Assembly (NCBI RefSeq): GCF_016743775.1
Contig: NZ_JAEQMY010000044.1
Location: 1-38,380, forward strand
DNA from: Microvirga aerilata
GTDB lineage: Bacteria; Pseudomonadota; Alphaproteobacteria; Rhizobiales; Beijerinckiaceae
DNA: 38,380 nucleotides
Direction of reading: 5' to 3'
Below are positions 22,745 to 33,650 of this stretch, one piece after another (within the stretch, counting starts at the first letter, position 1; the number at the start of each line of letters is the position of its first letter). The notes below the pieces were generated by a model. The model was not told where the DNA came from. It worked only from the letters and a program-made list of their open reading frames with translations, and ran no database searches. Position numbers and translations under genes: made by a program.

Positions 22745-23173
22745 TCAACGCGTCAACGGTGACCGGGCGAGGCGTACCCGGGCAACGACATTGCCTCGGA
22801 CTGTAATGCGCGCCGCCTTAAATGAGGGGGGCGCTGTGCGTCCCGTACCATTGCTGAACCCGTAAGGCTCCCGCGGCAAGCCGTTCGGGTCACGGTCGAG
22901 GTTGTTGTTCCCGTTCGTATCCTGGAACGCAGCGACCGCATAGGATCCTTCCGGAAGCTCGGGGAAAACCACTGAAAAGTTGCCTGGCGGCTGCTGGATG
23001 GTCTGGTTGTAGCCACACGAGTCCAAATCCAGCGATCCCGTGCAGATGCCGATTAAAACAGGTCCCTGCCTTGGGTCGGCTCCTTCAACCTGAACCGTCA
23101 GTTGAGCCGCAGCGGCAGGCCCGGCAACGGCGGTTGCCGCAAGCATCCCTGCAAACAGTCGAAGTATGAACAT
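22745..23173 (-). CDS. Secreted DUF2141-family protein
   Basis: The 142-residue product has a signal peptide (MFILRLFAGMLAATAVAGPA AAA, split here) and the DUF2141 pattern: a first strand LTVQVEGADPRQGPVLIGIC, a middle VVFPELPEGSYAVAAFQDTN, GNNNLDRDPNGLPREPYGFS and a tail ARITVRGN. The AxFhDxNgNxxLDxxxxGxPxEPYGFS motif is diagnostic. GGGGGA just upstream of ATG 23173 supports the start. These are periplasmic or outer-membrane beta-sandwich proteins of unknown role. Confidence 0.85.
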   Translation of the reverse strand: MFILRLFAGMLAATAVAGPAAAAQLTVQVEGADPRQGPVLIGICTGSLDLDSCGYNQTIQQPPGNFSVVFPELPEGSYAVAAFQDTNGNNNLDRDPNGLPREPYGFSNGTGRTAPPSFKAARITVRGNVVARVRLARSPLTR

Positions 23174-23527
23174 ATTCCCCCCGCTCTGGCTCATTCCACC
23201 CGATGAACTTGGCTTTTCGAGACAACATTCAAGCGCCCCGCTTATAATCATCAGAAAGCGTCTTACGGAGTGTGCGAGGTCCGCTCGGAGCCTGCCTCCC
23301 GCATGGGTGCTCTGGATAAAATATTGGCTAAGGCTGGCATTTGCCTCCGTCTCCCAGGCGGATACGCTCTGCGCCTACCTACCATTCAAACGCGGCCGCC
23401 ATATCTCGCTCCTGAGACCGTAACCCAGACCCATGAGTGAGGCAGTTCAATCGCCCATCCTCGTTCCCCGCTCACAACAGCCGCCGCTCGGTCAGAGAAA
23501 AGCCGATCCGGGCTCCAAGACCCACTG
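23174..23527. other. Intergenic region, divergent promoters expected
   Basis: This stretch separates the divergent DUF2141 gene and the ABC exporter operon. Short frames here lack coding features, and I could not identify promoters or repeats with confidence. Confidence 0.35.
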
Positions 23528-24484
23528 ATGGTTCAACCGCCACAATCGAGCATGCCCGGGGGGATTGTGGCGGCCTTGTCCGATGTTCATGTCAGCTTTG
23601 GCGCGCGAGCGGCTTTAAAGGGGCTGAACCTGTCCCTGGGCCAAGGAGAAATCTTTGCCCTGCTCGGGCGTAACGGTTCGGGCAAGACCACCTTGATGCG
23701 TGCTCTCACAGGCCAGATCCGGGTAACGTCGGGCGAGGTGAGGGTCTTCGCCAAGGATCCGGGCCGGGAGGCGCAGCCCCGCAGGCTCATGAGTCTGGTT
23801 CCCCAGGACATCGCGCTCTATCCGCGTCTGACCGTGCGAGAGAACCTGGAGGTCATGGGCGGCATGGCAGGGCTCTCCCGGCATGAGATTCCGCAGCGGG
23901 TGGAACAAGCCATGGCCGTGACGCGGGTCGAGAACCGGCAGCACGATCTCATCGAGCACCTCTCAGGCGGATACAAGCGCCGTGCGAACATCGCCGCCGC
24001 CCTGCTGACGCAGCCCAAGCTCCTGCTGCTTGATGAGCCCACCGTCGGGGTCGACGTGGAGGCTCGGCTGGCCCTTCATCAAACGCTGCGCGACCTGCGG
24101 GAGGGCGGCACGTCGATTTTGCTCACAACTCACGATCTCGACGAGGCAAGGGCGCTTTCGGATCGTGTCGGAATTCTTGCGTCCGGTCGACTGGCCGAGA
24201 CAGGTCCGATCGGCGAAATCCTGCGCCGGATGTTCGGGGATAGCCGAGAGATCGTGGTGGGCCTGAGCCGGGAGCCGACAGAGCCGATGGAGGCAATCTT
24301 GAAGGAGCTCGGTCTTGCACCGACGGCCAATCCCCTTGCATGGAACTCCTGGTCGGCCGAGGTTGGCAGCCTCGGCAGGCTGGAGACGGCTCTTGAGCAG
24401 CATGGCATCGACATCCACGAGATCCGTCTCCGGGAGCCGGGCCTGGAGCAGGTTCTGACCCGGATAGAGGGAGATCAAGGGTGA
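23528..24484 (+). CDS. ABC-2 exporter ATP-binding protein
   Basis: The 318-residue ATPase has Walker A GRNGSGKTT at 47-55, a Q-loop near VPQD, signature LSGGYKRR at 145-152, Walker B LLLLDEP at 165-171 and switch histidine TTHD. A C-terminal extension follows, as in drug or polysaccharide (CcmA/NodI-like) ABC-2 systems. Start candidates are ATG 23528 and ATG 23552, both with weak ribosome sites. It overlaps the permease gene by four bases (GTGA), so the two form one operon and one transporter. The substrate cannot be deduced. Confidence 0.92.
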   Translation: MVQPPQSSMPGGIVAALSDVHVSFGARAALKGLNLSLGQGEIFALLGRNGSGKTTLMRALTGQIRVTSGEVRVFAKDPGREAQPRRLMSLVPQDIALYPRLTVRENLEVMGGMAGLSRHEIPQRVEQAMAVTRVENRQHDLIEHLSGGYKRRANIAAALLTQPKLLLLDEPTVGVDVEARLALHQTLRDLREGGTSILLTTHDLDEARALSDRVGILASGRLAETGPIGEILRRMFGDSREIVVGLSREPTEPMEAILKELGLAPTANPLAWNSWSAEVGSLGRLETALEQHGIDIHEIRLREPGLEQVLTRIEGDQG

Positions 24485-25686
24485 TCTTCCCCTCTGCCAG
24501 GGTCATGCTGCTAAGCCTGCTGCGGGACCGGGGGGCTCTCGCCATGGCCTTTGTGCTGCCGCCTCTCATCTTCCTGATCTTCGCGGCGATTTTTACCGGA
24601 TCGAGCGGCGATCAGCTTCGGTTGCATATCGGTGTCGCCGATCTGGCGCGGACCCCCGCGACCTCTCGCCTCGTGCAGGTTCTTCTCCAGGAGCCGACCC
24701 TGCGGGTCACCTTCAATGATGCTGCCGGTGCCGACGATGTACGGTCCCTCGTCAAGAATGGCTCGGTCGATCTCGGCATCATCCTTCGAGGCGATCTCAA
24801 CGGGCGGGAAGCGGGCGCGCCGGTTCTCCTGGTCACCCATGAGGCGAGGGCGATTGCCGGAGCGATCATGGCAGGGCACTTGCAGCGCCTGCTTTCGGTT
24901 CACATGCCCGATGTGGCGTTCGCGCAGGTGCTGGCGGATCTGGAGGCGATTGGGGGGATCACATCCGAGCAGCGCGCGTGGATCGATCAGGTTTTCCGGG
25001 AGAAGGCCACGGACGCCCAGACAGATCCCAGGCCCCGGAGCGTCGGGTTGATCGCAACGGAGTCGGCCCTGCCGGCAACGGCAGGATGGGCTGTTTCCTA
25101 TTATGCCGGTGCGGTTGCCGTGATGTTTCTGCTCCTCGCCGGGATTCAGGGCGCCATCAGCCTCATCGAGGAGAGGCGTCTGGGCGTATATGACCGGCTT
25201 CTGGCCGGTCCGCGGCCCATTGCGGGGATCATTGCTGGCAAGTTCCTGTTCCTTGTCGTTCAGGGAACATTGCAGGCGGTTCTCGTCTTCACGGCCGCAT
25301 CCATCTTCTACGGTGTGAACTTCATCGCCTCATTCGGCTTATGGCTGATCACCACCCTCGTTGTCGCCGCAGCCACCTCGGGCTTGGCCTTGAGCCTGTG
25401 TGCCATCTGCTCGTCGCGGCAACAGGCCCAGGTGCTGTCGACCTTTGTCGTTCTCATCATCTCGGCGGCCGGTGGGAGCATGGTTCCTCGCTTCTTCATG
25501 CCGCCTTGGCTGCAGGCTCTGGGCTGGTGGACCCCGAATGCATGGTCGATTCAGGCCTATTCATCCGCGCTGACACCCGGCTCATCCGTCTCTTCGCTTG
25601 TCACGGCTTGGGGGATCCTCATGGCGATGGCAGCCGGAGCCCTTCTTTTTACCCTGTGCGTATCCCTTCGACGCCGCTCGATCTAA
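24481..25686 (+). CDS. ABC-2 type exporter permease
   Basis: The 401-residue protein has one N-terminal membrane helix (ALAMAFVLPPLIFLIFAAIF), a large extracytoplasmic domain (about residues 40-195), and then five more helices. A cluster holding RRLGVYDRLLAGPRPIAGII AGKFLF (split here) is typical of ABC-2_membrane_3 (YhhJ/YbhR-like) exporters. The start is GTG 24481 inside the ATPase stop. As the ATPase/permease pair has no membrane-fusion protein beside it, the full export path is uncertain. It converges on the PfkB gene with six bases between stops. Confidence 0.9.
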   Translation: MIFPSARVMLLSLLRDRGALAMAFVLPPLIFLIFAAIFTGSSGDQLRLHIGVADLARTPATSRLVQVLLQEPTLRVTFNDAAGADDVRSLVKNGSVDLGIILRGDLNGREAGAPVLLVTHEARAIAGAIMAGHLQRLLSVHMPDVAFAQVLADLEAIGGITSEQRAWIDQVFREKATDAQTDPRPRSVGLIATESALPATAGWAVSYYAGAVAVMFLLLAGIQGAISLIEERRLGVYDRLLAGPRPIAGIIAGKFLFLVVQGTLQAVLVFTAASIFYGVNFIASFGLWLITTLVVAAATSGLALSLCAICSSRQQAQVLSTFVVLIISAAGGSMVPRFFMPPWLQALGWWTPNAWSIQAYSSALTPGSSVSSLVTAWGILMAMAAGALLFTLCVSLRRRSI

Positions 25687-25692
25687 CGGTGA

Positions 25693-26588
25693 TCAGCCGG
25701 ACCTGCGCATGCGGGGGGCTCCGCCCGCCGATTGAACGGATAGGGCACCAGACTTGATTCCGGACTCCAGGCTTTCTCTCAAATCGCAGGTTTGCAGCCA
25801 TGCGTGCAGGAAACCGGCGTTGAAGGCATCGCCTGCGCCTGTGGTGTCGACAACGTCGACGGCAAGGGCATTGGCCGACAAACGCTCGGAACCGGCAGCA
25901 ACGGCCCCTTGATCGCCGAGCTTGAGGACGACAAGGGGGAAGTGCTCCCGCAGAACGCTCAGGACCCCTTCAAGGGAGCGTTCCCCCGTCAGGGCTTGTC
26001 CCTCCTCGAGATTGGGAAGAAAGACATCGATTCCCCTGCAGGCTTCGAAAAAGCCGGAATCAGTGCGGATCAGATGATCGTCCCAGCTGGGATCGAGCGA
26101 AACCGTCAGGCCCTGGTCGCGCGCCATGGCGACCACATCCGGGCTGTCCTTGAGGGTTGCAAATTCCGCAATGTGCAGATGGCGGATACCGGGTGCCGCG
26201 AGGGCCTGCTCCAGGGTAGCTGGCCGGGAGACGCCGGCGCGCCGGGACACGAAGGCTCGCTCGCCGTCCTTGATCAGGGCCACCGTGGGCTGGGGGCCTG
26301 CATCGTTCGACCGCTCGACGAAGGAGAGATCGATGCCGCTGGCTTCAAACTCCGGGTCTAGACTGTGCGAGAGCGGGTCGGTTCCAAGGCGCGTCAGGAG
26401 AGCCGTGGGCCGACCGAGGGATGCCAGATGAGCGGCCGTGATGTAGGCGCCGCCGCCCGCCGTAATCGTGACACCGTCAGCAAACCGCTCCCGGCCGAGC
26501 ATCGGCATCTCGGGCAGGCCCGTGAAGATGATGTCGCAGTAGGTCCGCCCAAGGCATAAAACCTTGTTCCGTGCGGAGGCCGTCTCGT

Positions 26589-26592
<4 letters not shown>
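25693..26592 (-). CDS. PfkB-family carbohydrate kinase
   Basis: The 299-residue kinase has the N-terminal Gly-rich substrate region (GVTITAGGGAYITAAHLASL GRPTALLTRLGTD, split here). The C-terminal PfkB signature DTTGAGDAFNAGF, with the catalytic Asp at about 255, forms the anion hole. The family phosphorylates sugars, nucleosides or similar alcohols with ATP; the substrate here is unknown. The ATG at 26592 overlaps the upstream ATPase stop as ATGA. It is the last gene of the six-gene import operon, which suggests it phosphorylates the imported compound or its cleavage product. Confidence 0.9.
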
Positions 26593-27658
<1,066 letters not shown>

Positions 27659-27659
<1 letters not shown>

Positions 27660-29167
27660 CAGCGAGCTCCCAGAAGTGCGGTGAAGCGGGTTTCGAGATC
27701 CTTAGTCGATGCGGCGGCTCGATGCCTTGCCTCTTCAATCCGGCTGCGGACGCCTGAGATCTCCTCGTTGTATCCGGCAATGGCCTGGGCAAGCGCCCGA
27801 GGGGCAGGGCCCCCGAACCGGTCGCGGACCGCGACGAAGTTTTCGGGCGAGACGATTTCGGCAAATTGCGCCTGGCCAACGGTTGTCGTGCGGCCTGCAC
27901 ATTGCCTCAAAGCTTCCTGAAAGGCGCCGTATCCATCCACCGCAATGTCTCCGCCGATCCCGACCACCGCACGGGCCACCTCGGCTGCGATCTCATGGGC
28001 CTCGCGGAAGGACAGCCCTTCCAGGCGCACGAGACTGTCGGCGAGTTCCGTGACCGTGATGCAGCTCCGGCGGATATTCTGGCGCACCCGGTCGGCGTCT
28101 ATCCGCAGGGTCGGAACGAGGGCGGCGAGCAGGTCGAGAACCCGGGCGCCGCTGTCGAAGGCGCCATAGCCGAAGCCCTGGCTCTCGCCTTCGCTGTCGT
28201 TCATGTCGGTGAAGGGCGTGTTGTGCATGATCGTCAGCATCGCCTGCGCCCGGCCCACCGTCTGGGACGACAGGTGCCGCATATGCTCGATGGGGACGGG
28301 ATTGCGCTTCTGCGGCATGATCGAGCTGATCTGCACGAAGGCGTTGGGAACGTAGATCTGACCGACCTCGAAGCTCGTCCAGAACTGAAGATCCTGGATG
28401 AAGCGGCCAAGATGCAGGAAGATCAGCTCTATGGCCGCATAGGTCGACGTGATGTAATCGACGGATGCGATGCACCCGTACGAGTTCTGCAGCGGTCGGC
28501 TGAAGCCGAGCAGGCGAGCCATGAGATCCCGGTCGATGGGAAAGCCGCTCGTGGTGATGGCGGCCGCCCCCATGGGGCTCCGGTCGACGATGTCGCGGGC
28601 CGCTTCCAGGCGGGCGATGTCGCGCAGCAGGGTTTCGAGGACGGCAGACAGGTAATGGCCGAATACGGTCGGCTGCGCCGGCTGGCCATGGGTGTAGGCA
28701 ACAATCATGGTCCTGCTTTCCCGCTCGGCCACGGCGGCGAGGGTTTCGGCCAGATGCACCAGACGCTCCAGCAAGGGGTCGATCCGAGCTTTGAGGCCGA
28801 TCTTGAAAAGGGTGTGGTCGATATCGTTGCGGGAGCGCGCCGTGTGAAGGCGACCTGCGAGATCCGGCCCGAGCCGTGTGCGGAGCTGCTTTTCGATCAG
28901 GAAGAAGAAATCCTCCACCTCACCCGTATAGGTGAGCGCATCGACATCGATGTCCCGGTCGATGGCTTCCAGGGCCTGAGCGATGGGATGGGCCTGCTCG
29001 ATGGTGAGGATCCCGGTCTCATGGAGCATCACGAGGTGCGCCCGGTCGATGAGGCGGAAGCCCTCCACGTGATGTGCCTTGGCGCCATCGAACAAGGGGC
29101 GGAGCACCGTCTCCTTGTAGACGGGATTGGGAAAGGTGGACGTGTCTTGTGAGGTGCCTTCTGTCAT
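27659..29167 (-). CDS. Argininosuccinate-lyase-like enzyme (fumarase/ASL superfamily)
   Basis: The 502-residue protein has the three superfamily blocks: HTARSRNDIDHT at 108-119, THGQPAQPTVFGH at 159-171 with the likely base H160, and the flexible loop SSIMPQKRNPVPIEH at 281-295 with the catalytic serine. ASL superfamily enzymes eliminate fumarate from succinyl-type adducts. Differences from arginine-pathway ArgH (HGQ for HLQ, KRNPVPIEH after the loop, extra length at the front) and the position inside a sugar-importer operon argue for a catabolic substrate, as in related C-N lyases such as EDDS lyase. The gene lies 4 bases after the second permease and overlaps the ATPase start. Confidence 0.88.
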
Positions 29168-29171
29168 CGGC

Positions 29172-30023
29172 TTACCCTTTGAGTCCGGCCAGCATCACGC
29201 CTCGGACAATGTAGCGTTGAAGGAACAGGAAGATGATCAGGGTCGGCAGCGTGGCGATGCTCGCGCCCGTCATGATCTTTTCCCACTGGACGGATTGCTC
29301 CACCGCGAAGCTGGAGAGCCCGACGGGCAGCGTGTAGAGATCGGCGCTGGTGGTCACGATGAGCGGCCAGAAGAAGGCGGTCCAGTTGCCGAGGAATGTG
29401 AAGATCGCAAGCGCCGACAGGGCAGGGGTCACCAGGGGCAGAGCGATCTTCCACCAGATGGTGAACTCGTTCAGCCCGTCGATCCGTGCGGCCTCGAGAA
29501 AATCGTCCGGCACCCCCTCGAAGAACTGCTTCATGAGGAAGGTCCCGAAGGCGGTCATCATTCCGGGGAACATGATGCCCCAGTAGCTGTCCAGCCAACC
29601 GAACTGGCTTGCCATGAGATACCAGGGCAGGACCAGCATCTCGGTCGGGATCATCAGGGTGGACAGAATAGCGATGAAGACGATGTAGCGTCCCCGGAAC
29701 CTGAATTTCGCGAGGGTGTATCCGACGAGGCTGTCGAAGAACACGTTCGAGATCGTGACGATGATCGCCACCACCATCGAGTTGACGAACCAGCGCGTGA
29801 AGCGCCCGTCGCTTAGGATTTCCCAGTAATTGTCGAGGGTCGGCACGGCCGGGATGATGCGCAGGTCGTATACCTGCGAGGCATCTTTAAGGGAGGTGGA
29901 CAGCATGAAGAGCAGAGGCGTCACCATGATGACGCCACCGATGAAAAGGAGCGTCCAGGCCACGATCCTCCCGGGCTTCACGGACGACATGGCGCGACCT
30001 TGCGACGATACGGCGGCGGTCAT
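29172..30023 (-). CDS. CUT1 ABC importer permease (MalG/UgpE-like)
   Basis: The 283-residue protein has six membrane helices and the EAA loop EAARIDGLNEFTIWWKIALP, which docks onto the ATPase. The N-terminus (MTAAVSSQGRAMSSVKPGR) leads into helix one WTLLFIGGVIMVTPLLFML. The ATG at 30023 overlaps the stop of the first permease by one base (TGATG). Together with that permease it forms the transmembrane channel of the importer. Confidence 0.93.
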   Translation of the reverse strand: MTAAVSSQGRAMSSVKPGRIVAWTLLFIGGVIMVTPLLFMLSTSLKDASQVYDLRIIPAVPTLDNYWEILSDGRFTRWFVNSMVVAIIVTISNVFFDSLVGYTLAKFRFRGRYIVFIAILSTLMIPTEMLVLPWYLMASQFGWLDSYWGIMFPGMMTAFGTFLMKQFFEGVPDDFLEAARIDGLNEFTIWWKIALPLVTPALSALAIFTFLGNWTAFFWPLIVTTSADLYTLPVGLSSFAVEQSVQWEKIMTGASIATLPTLIIFLFLQRYIVRGVMLAGLKG

Positions 30024-30949
30024 CAGCGGTCTCTCATGATGCGCAGTTGGAGAAGGGAGATCGCAAGGAGGATCAGGAACAGGACCACCGTCTGGGCCGC
30101 GGCATAGCCCATCTCGTAGGAGCTGAAGGCGGTCTGATAGATCATCAGAACGAGCGGCTTCGTGGAGTTCAGGGGGCCGCCGGGGTCGTTGGTGTTGATG
30201 TTGTAGACCTGATCGAAGATGCGCAGGAAGCCGATGGACGAGAAGACGACCAGAAACACCAGGGTCGGCTTGACCAGGGGAAGGGTGATCCTGCGCAGGA
30301 TCGCCCCCTCCGACAGGCCGTCGATGCGGGCGGCCTCGTAATAGGTTGTCGGAATGGCCCGCAGTCCTGCCAGGAAGATGATGATCTGGAACCCGAGTCC
30401 CGCCCAGATGGCCGGCGCCAGGACGGCCGGCAGCGCCTGGGACGTGGAGCGAAGGAAGGGCTGCTGCGGGATGCCGAAGGAGGAGAGGATATCGTTGATC
30501 ACGCCGATAGGGACCGGCTGGTAGAACCAGCGCCACACCCACGCCATGGCGGCTGCCGTGGTGAGGAACGGCAGGAAGTACAGGGCGCGGATGAAGGAGT
30601 GCATGAACCGCACGCGGTCCAGGTAATAGGCCACGACGAACGAGATCAGAAGGCTGATCGGCGTGCCGAGGATCAGGTAGAGGAAGGTGTTGCGGAACAC
30701 CTGCCAGAAGAGCGGATCCGCATAGAGCCTCGTGTAGTTCTCAAACCCGACGAAGCTGGCAGGCCGGGTGATCGTCCAGTCCGTCACCGACAGGTAGAAG
30801 GCCTGGAAGGTCGGCCAGAAGCGGATGACGACGTAAAAGAGAAGGGGAACCGCGAGGAAGCCCCATGCCCATATCAGCTGTTTCTGGCCGAGACTCATCC
30901 TTGACCAGAGGCCGCTTGGGGCGGTCTCCCAATGGACAGCAATGGACAT
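30023..30949 (-). CDS. CUT1 ABC importer permease (MalF/UgpA-like)
   Basis: The 308-residue protein has six helices and the EAA loop YYEAARIDGLSEGAILRRIT LP (split here). An N-terminal segment (LIWAWGFLAVPLLFYVVIRF WP, split here) is typical of UgpA-type subunits. It follows the binding-protein gene by 25 bases and is coupled by TGATG to the second permease. A large periplasmic loop like that of enteric MalF is absent, which is usual for this group. Confidence 0.93.
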   Translation of the reverse strand: MSIAVHWETAPSGLWSRMSLGQKQLIWAWGFLAVPLLFYVVIRFWPTFQAFYLSVTDWTITRPASFVGFENYTRLYADPLFWQVFRNTFLYLILGTPISLLISFVVAYYLDRVRFMHSFIRALYFLPFLTTAAAMAWVWRWFYQPVPIGVINDILSSFGIPQQPFLRSTSQALPAVLAPAIWAGLGFQIIIFLAGLRAIPTTYYEAARIDGLSEGAILRRITLPLVKPTLVFLVVFSSIGFLRIFDQVYNINTNDPGGPLNSTKPLVLMIYQTAFSSYEMGYAAAQTVVLFLILLAISLLQLRIMRDR

Positions 30950-30974
30950 GGCGTGTTCCTCGCGGGCTTGGCGC

Positions 30975-32228
30975 TTAGCGCTTGGCGCGATCGATGATCG
31001 CCTGCTCGGCTTCCGCCGCCTTGGCGAGCGACGTCTTGGGGTCTTCGCCGCCGATCAGGACGCGGTTTGCCATGTCGATGGCAACCTGACGCTGGGCCGC
31101 CTCATCCTTGAACAAGGTCGTGTGGGCATATTCCAGGCCCTTCAGGAACGGACCGTAGACCGGGTGGGCGATGTTCTCGGGCGTGAGAGCCGCAGTGCGC
31201 CGCGCCGGCAGTTCGCCCACAACCTCCATCCAGACCTTCATTGCTTCAGGGGATGAGACGTAGGCGAGGAATTTCTCGGCCGCGGCGAGCTTTTCACCTT
31301 CGGCTTTGGTGGTGATCGCGTTGGCGAAATAGCTCGCGTAGTTGCTGCGCATGCCCTGGGCATTGGCCGGAAGCTCGGTCACGCCCCATTCGAAGCTCTT
31401 GATCGTGCCGAAGGAACCCAGGCGGAAGGTGCCGTCGATGGTCATAGCGGCAAGACCCGCCCGGAAAGCGGCCTGTCCTTCGTCCATGAAGCCGGCCTGA
31501 CCGACCTTATGCTTCTTCTGGAGATCGGTGTAGAAGGTCAGCGCCTTCAGTCCTGCCTCGTCGTTATAGGCCACCTTGGTGTCGTTGTCCGTGTACGGAG
31601 CGCCGCCGAACTGGCGGATCAGCACCTCGCGCCACCATTGGTGGTCCTGCCCGCCCATGTCGAGCGTCATGCCTGCGGAGACGATGTTGCCGCTGCCGTC
31701 GCGTTTGGTGGTTTTCTCGGCTGCGGCGACGAGTTCGTCGATGGTCTTGGGCGGGTTGTTCGGATCGAGACCCGCATCCTTGAAGGCCTTCTTGTTGTAG
31801 AACAGCGCCAGGGAGCGCACCGCCGTCGGCAGGCCGTAGTAGTCGTTCCCGCGCTTCATGGCGCTTATGATGGGGAAGAAGTCCCGCTCGATATCGGCGC
31901 TCGGAAAGGCCTCGGCGCGCAAGGGGCGAATCATCTTTCCGGAGATGAAGTTGTCGGTCCAGCCGTAGAAGAGCTGCACGACGTCCGGGCCCTGACCTGC
32001 GAGGATCGAGGCGGCAACCTTGGTCTGGTAATCCGCATAAGGGAACGTGGTCTGCTTGACCTTGATGTCCGGGTTGGCCTCCTGGAACTTCGCGATCAGC
32101 TGGTTCATCGCCTTGACGCGTGTGTCGAAGACGTACTGCCAGTACTCGATTTCGACCGCCTTCACGCCGGAAGAGGCCAAGGTGGCAAAGCTTATGGCAA
32201 CGCCCGCAAGCAAATGACGAAAACGCAT
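30975..32228 (-). CDS. Periplasmic substrate-binding protein, family 1
   Basis: The 417-residue product has a signal peptide (MRFRHLLAGVAISFATLASS GVKA, split here) and the family 1 fold: VEIEYWQYVFDTRVKAMNQL, FQEANPDIKVKQTTFPYADY and AASILAGQGPDVVQLFYGWT near the front, and VKVW/ML-type helices in EKFLAYVSSPEAMKVWMEVV. The ATG at 32228 follows GGAGAGGG; an ATG at 32240 overlaps that site and is less likely. It is the first gene of the import operon and should determine substrate choice. Family 1 proteins usually bind oligosaccharides or glycerol-phosphate-like ligands. Confidence 0.93.
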   Translation of the reverse strand: MRFRHLLAGVAISFATLASSGVKAVEIEYWQYVFDTRVKAMNQLIAKFQEANPDIKVKQTTFPYADYQTKVAASILAGQGPDVVQLFYGWTDNFISGKMIRPLRAEAFPSADIERDFFPIISAMKRGNDYYGLPTAVRSLALFYNKKAFKDAGLDPNNPPKTIDELVAAAEKTTKRDGSGNIVSAGMTLDMGGQDHQWWREVLIRQFGGAPYTDNDTKVAYNDEAGLKALTFYTDLQKKHKVGQAGFMDEGQAAFRAGLAAMTIDGTFRLGSFGTIKSFEWGVTELPANAQGMRSNYASYFANAITTKAEGEKLAAAEKFLAYVSSPEAMKVWMEVVGELPARRTAALTPENIAHPVYGPFLKGLEYAHTTLFKDEAAQRQVAIDMANRVLIGGEDPKTSLAKAAEAEQAIIDRAKR

Positions 32229-32338
32229 ATCCCTCTCCATTATTACCGGGCACGGGGCGCCGGCGGTTATCTATGGCGGCCTCTGGACGAGCCTTTCCGG
32301 CGCCAAGGCTCCCTTAGAGTGAACAACCTGTCAATAAG

Positions 32339-32356
32339 ATAATTCACTTGAGTTAT
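32339..32356. promoter_or_regulatory. Candidate ROK operator in the divergent promoter region
   Basis: ATAATTCA (32339-32346), CT, TGAGTTAT (32349-32356) is an inverted repeat with one mismatch in eight. It lies in an AT-rich island within otherwise GC-rich DNA, between the binding-protein and ROK genes. On the minus strand TTGACA (32327-32332) next to it could be a -35 for the import operon; no clear -10 was found. Binding by the ROK protein is inferred. Confidence 0.5.
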
Positions 32357-32396
32357 TCATTGCTCCGGTTCATCGTTCCATCCTGGAGTGCTGGAC

Positions 32397-33650
32397 ATGC
32401 CGAGAAAATCCAAAGCCGGGGCACGATCGACGATCGGAAGCAATCCGGAGCGGAACCGCTCCCATAACCGGCGCGTGGTGCTGGATGTCGTTCGCCAATG
32501 GGGCCCTGTCGGGCGAATGGAGATCTCGCGCCATGCGCATCTGAGCACCCAGGCCGTATCGAACATCGTCGAGGATCTCGTTTCCGACGGGTTGCTCATC
32601 AAGACCGGGCGTTTGAGGGCAGGGCGCGGTTTGCCGCCGATTCAGTTCGCCGTTAATCCGGACGGCGGAATGACCGCCGGGATCGAGGTTGCGGCGGATC
32701 ACATCTCGACGCTCCTCGTGGATATCGGCGGCCGCGTCCGTGTCCGGCGGACCCTTTCCATCAAGAAGAACGACCCCGGCGCGGTTCTGCCGGCCATCAA
32801 GGCAGAGGTCGAGGCGGCGCAGGCGCAGCTGAAGCCTCCCGTGCCCCAACTCTTGGGAATCGGGGTCGTGATGCCGGGACCTTTCAATGTCGAGGGCATG
32901 ACATCGGTTGGGCCGACGACGCTGTCGGGCTGGCTCGATTTCGACGCGGTCGCCAGCATCGGGGACGTGCTCGGGGCATCCATCACGCTTGAGAACGACG
33001 CCACCGCCGCCGCCGTAGGCGAGCGCCTGCACGGCGCGGCAAAGGATTTGAGAAGCTTCTGCCTGATCTATTTCGGACAAGGTCTCGGGCTCGGCATCAT
33101 GATCGACGGTCACCCGTTCCGGGGTGCCAATGGCAATGCGGGCGAGATCGGGCACGTATTGGTGAAAAAGGGCGGACGCCTCTGCTCATGCGGGCAGCAC
33201 GGATGCCTGGAAGCCTATGCGTCCGTTCAGGCCCTTGCCGAAAGGCTGGCGGCGGTGGGGATCCACGATCCCGAATATGCGGACATCGAACGCCTTCACA
33301 GGGAAAGGCACCCGGTCATCGAGGCCTGGATCCAGGAGGCCGCCGGCTACTTGGCGCCCCAGATCGCGATGCTCGAAAACCTCTTCGATCCCGAGGCGGT
33401 CATCATCGGCGGCGCTCTTCCGCCGGGCCTCCTGGAGGATCTCACCGGGGCCATGCAGCCGCTTCCCCTGTCGGTCGCAAGCCGCCGGAACCGGAACGAG
33501 GCGCGCCTGATCCACGGACGGACAGGCCGCTTGACCGCGGCCCTCGGAGCCGCCGCCCTGCCGCTTCTGGAGACGATGACGCCTCGGCTCGACACCGCCC
33601 AGGCGAACCGCCGCGACCAACCGAACGAGGAGATCTCCCTTGCTGGATGA
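32397..33650 (+). CDS. ROK-family transcriptional repressor (NagC/XylR-like)
   Basis: The 417-residue protein combines an N-terminal winged helix-turn-helix (NRRVVLDVVRQWGPVGRMEI SRHAHLSTQAVSNIVEDL, split here) with a ROK sugar-binding domain (GIEVAADHISTLLVDIGGRV, LENDATAAAVGE). It has the zinc motif GHVLVKKGGRLCSCGQHGCL E (split here). Such proteins repress sugar genes until they bind a sugar or sugar phosphate. The ATG at 32397 has GGAG eight bases upstream; GTG 32388 is the alternative. It is divergent from the importer and overlaps the PIG-L gene by 11 bases. Confidence 0.92.
   Translation: MPRKSKAGARSTIGSNPERNRSHNRRVVLDVVRQWGPVGRMEISRHAHLSTQAVSNIVEDLVSDGLLIKTGRLRAGRGLPPIQFAVNPDGGMTAGIEVAADHISTLLVDIGGRVRVRRTLSIKKNDPGAVLPAIKAEVEAAQAQLKPPVPQLLGIGVVMPGPFNVEGMTSVGPTTLSGWLDFDAVASIGDVLGASITLENDATAAAVGERLHGAAKDLRSFCLIYFGQGLGLGIMIDGHPFRGANGNAGEIGHVLVKKGGRLCSCGQHGCLEAYASVQALAERLAAVGIHDPEYADIERLHRERHPVIEAWIQEAAGYLAPQIAMLENLFDPEAVIIGGALPPGLLEDLTGAMQPLPLSVASRRNRNEARLIHGRTGRLTAALGAAALPLLETMTPRLDTAQANRRDQPNEEISLAG

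Noticed and set aside
27866..29152. Long plus-strand open frame (428 codons) across the lyase gene
   Set aside because: It is antisense to a gene with clear catalytic motifs; its translation is Gly/Arg/Asp-rich without any domain, as expected for a shadow in GC-rich DNA.
30047..30904. Plus-strand open frame across the first permease
   Set aside because: It is a shadow of the permease gene; highly charged Glu/Asp/Arg composition from antisense hydrophobic codons.
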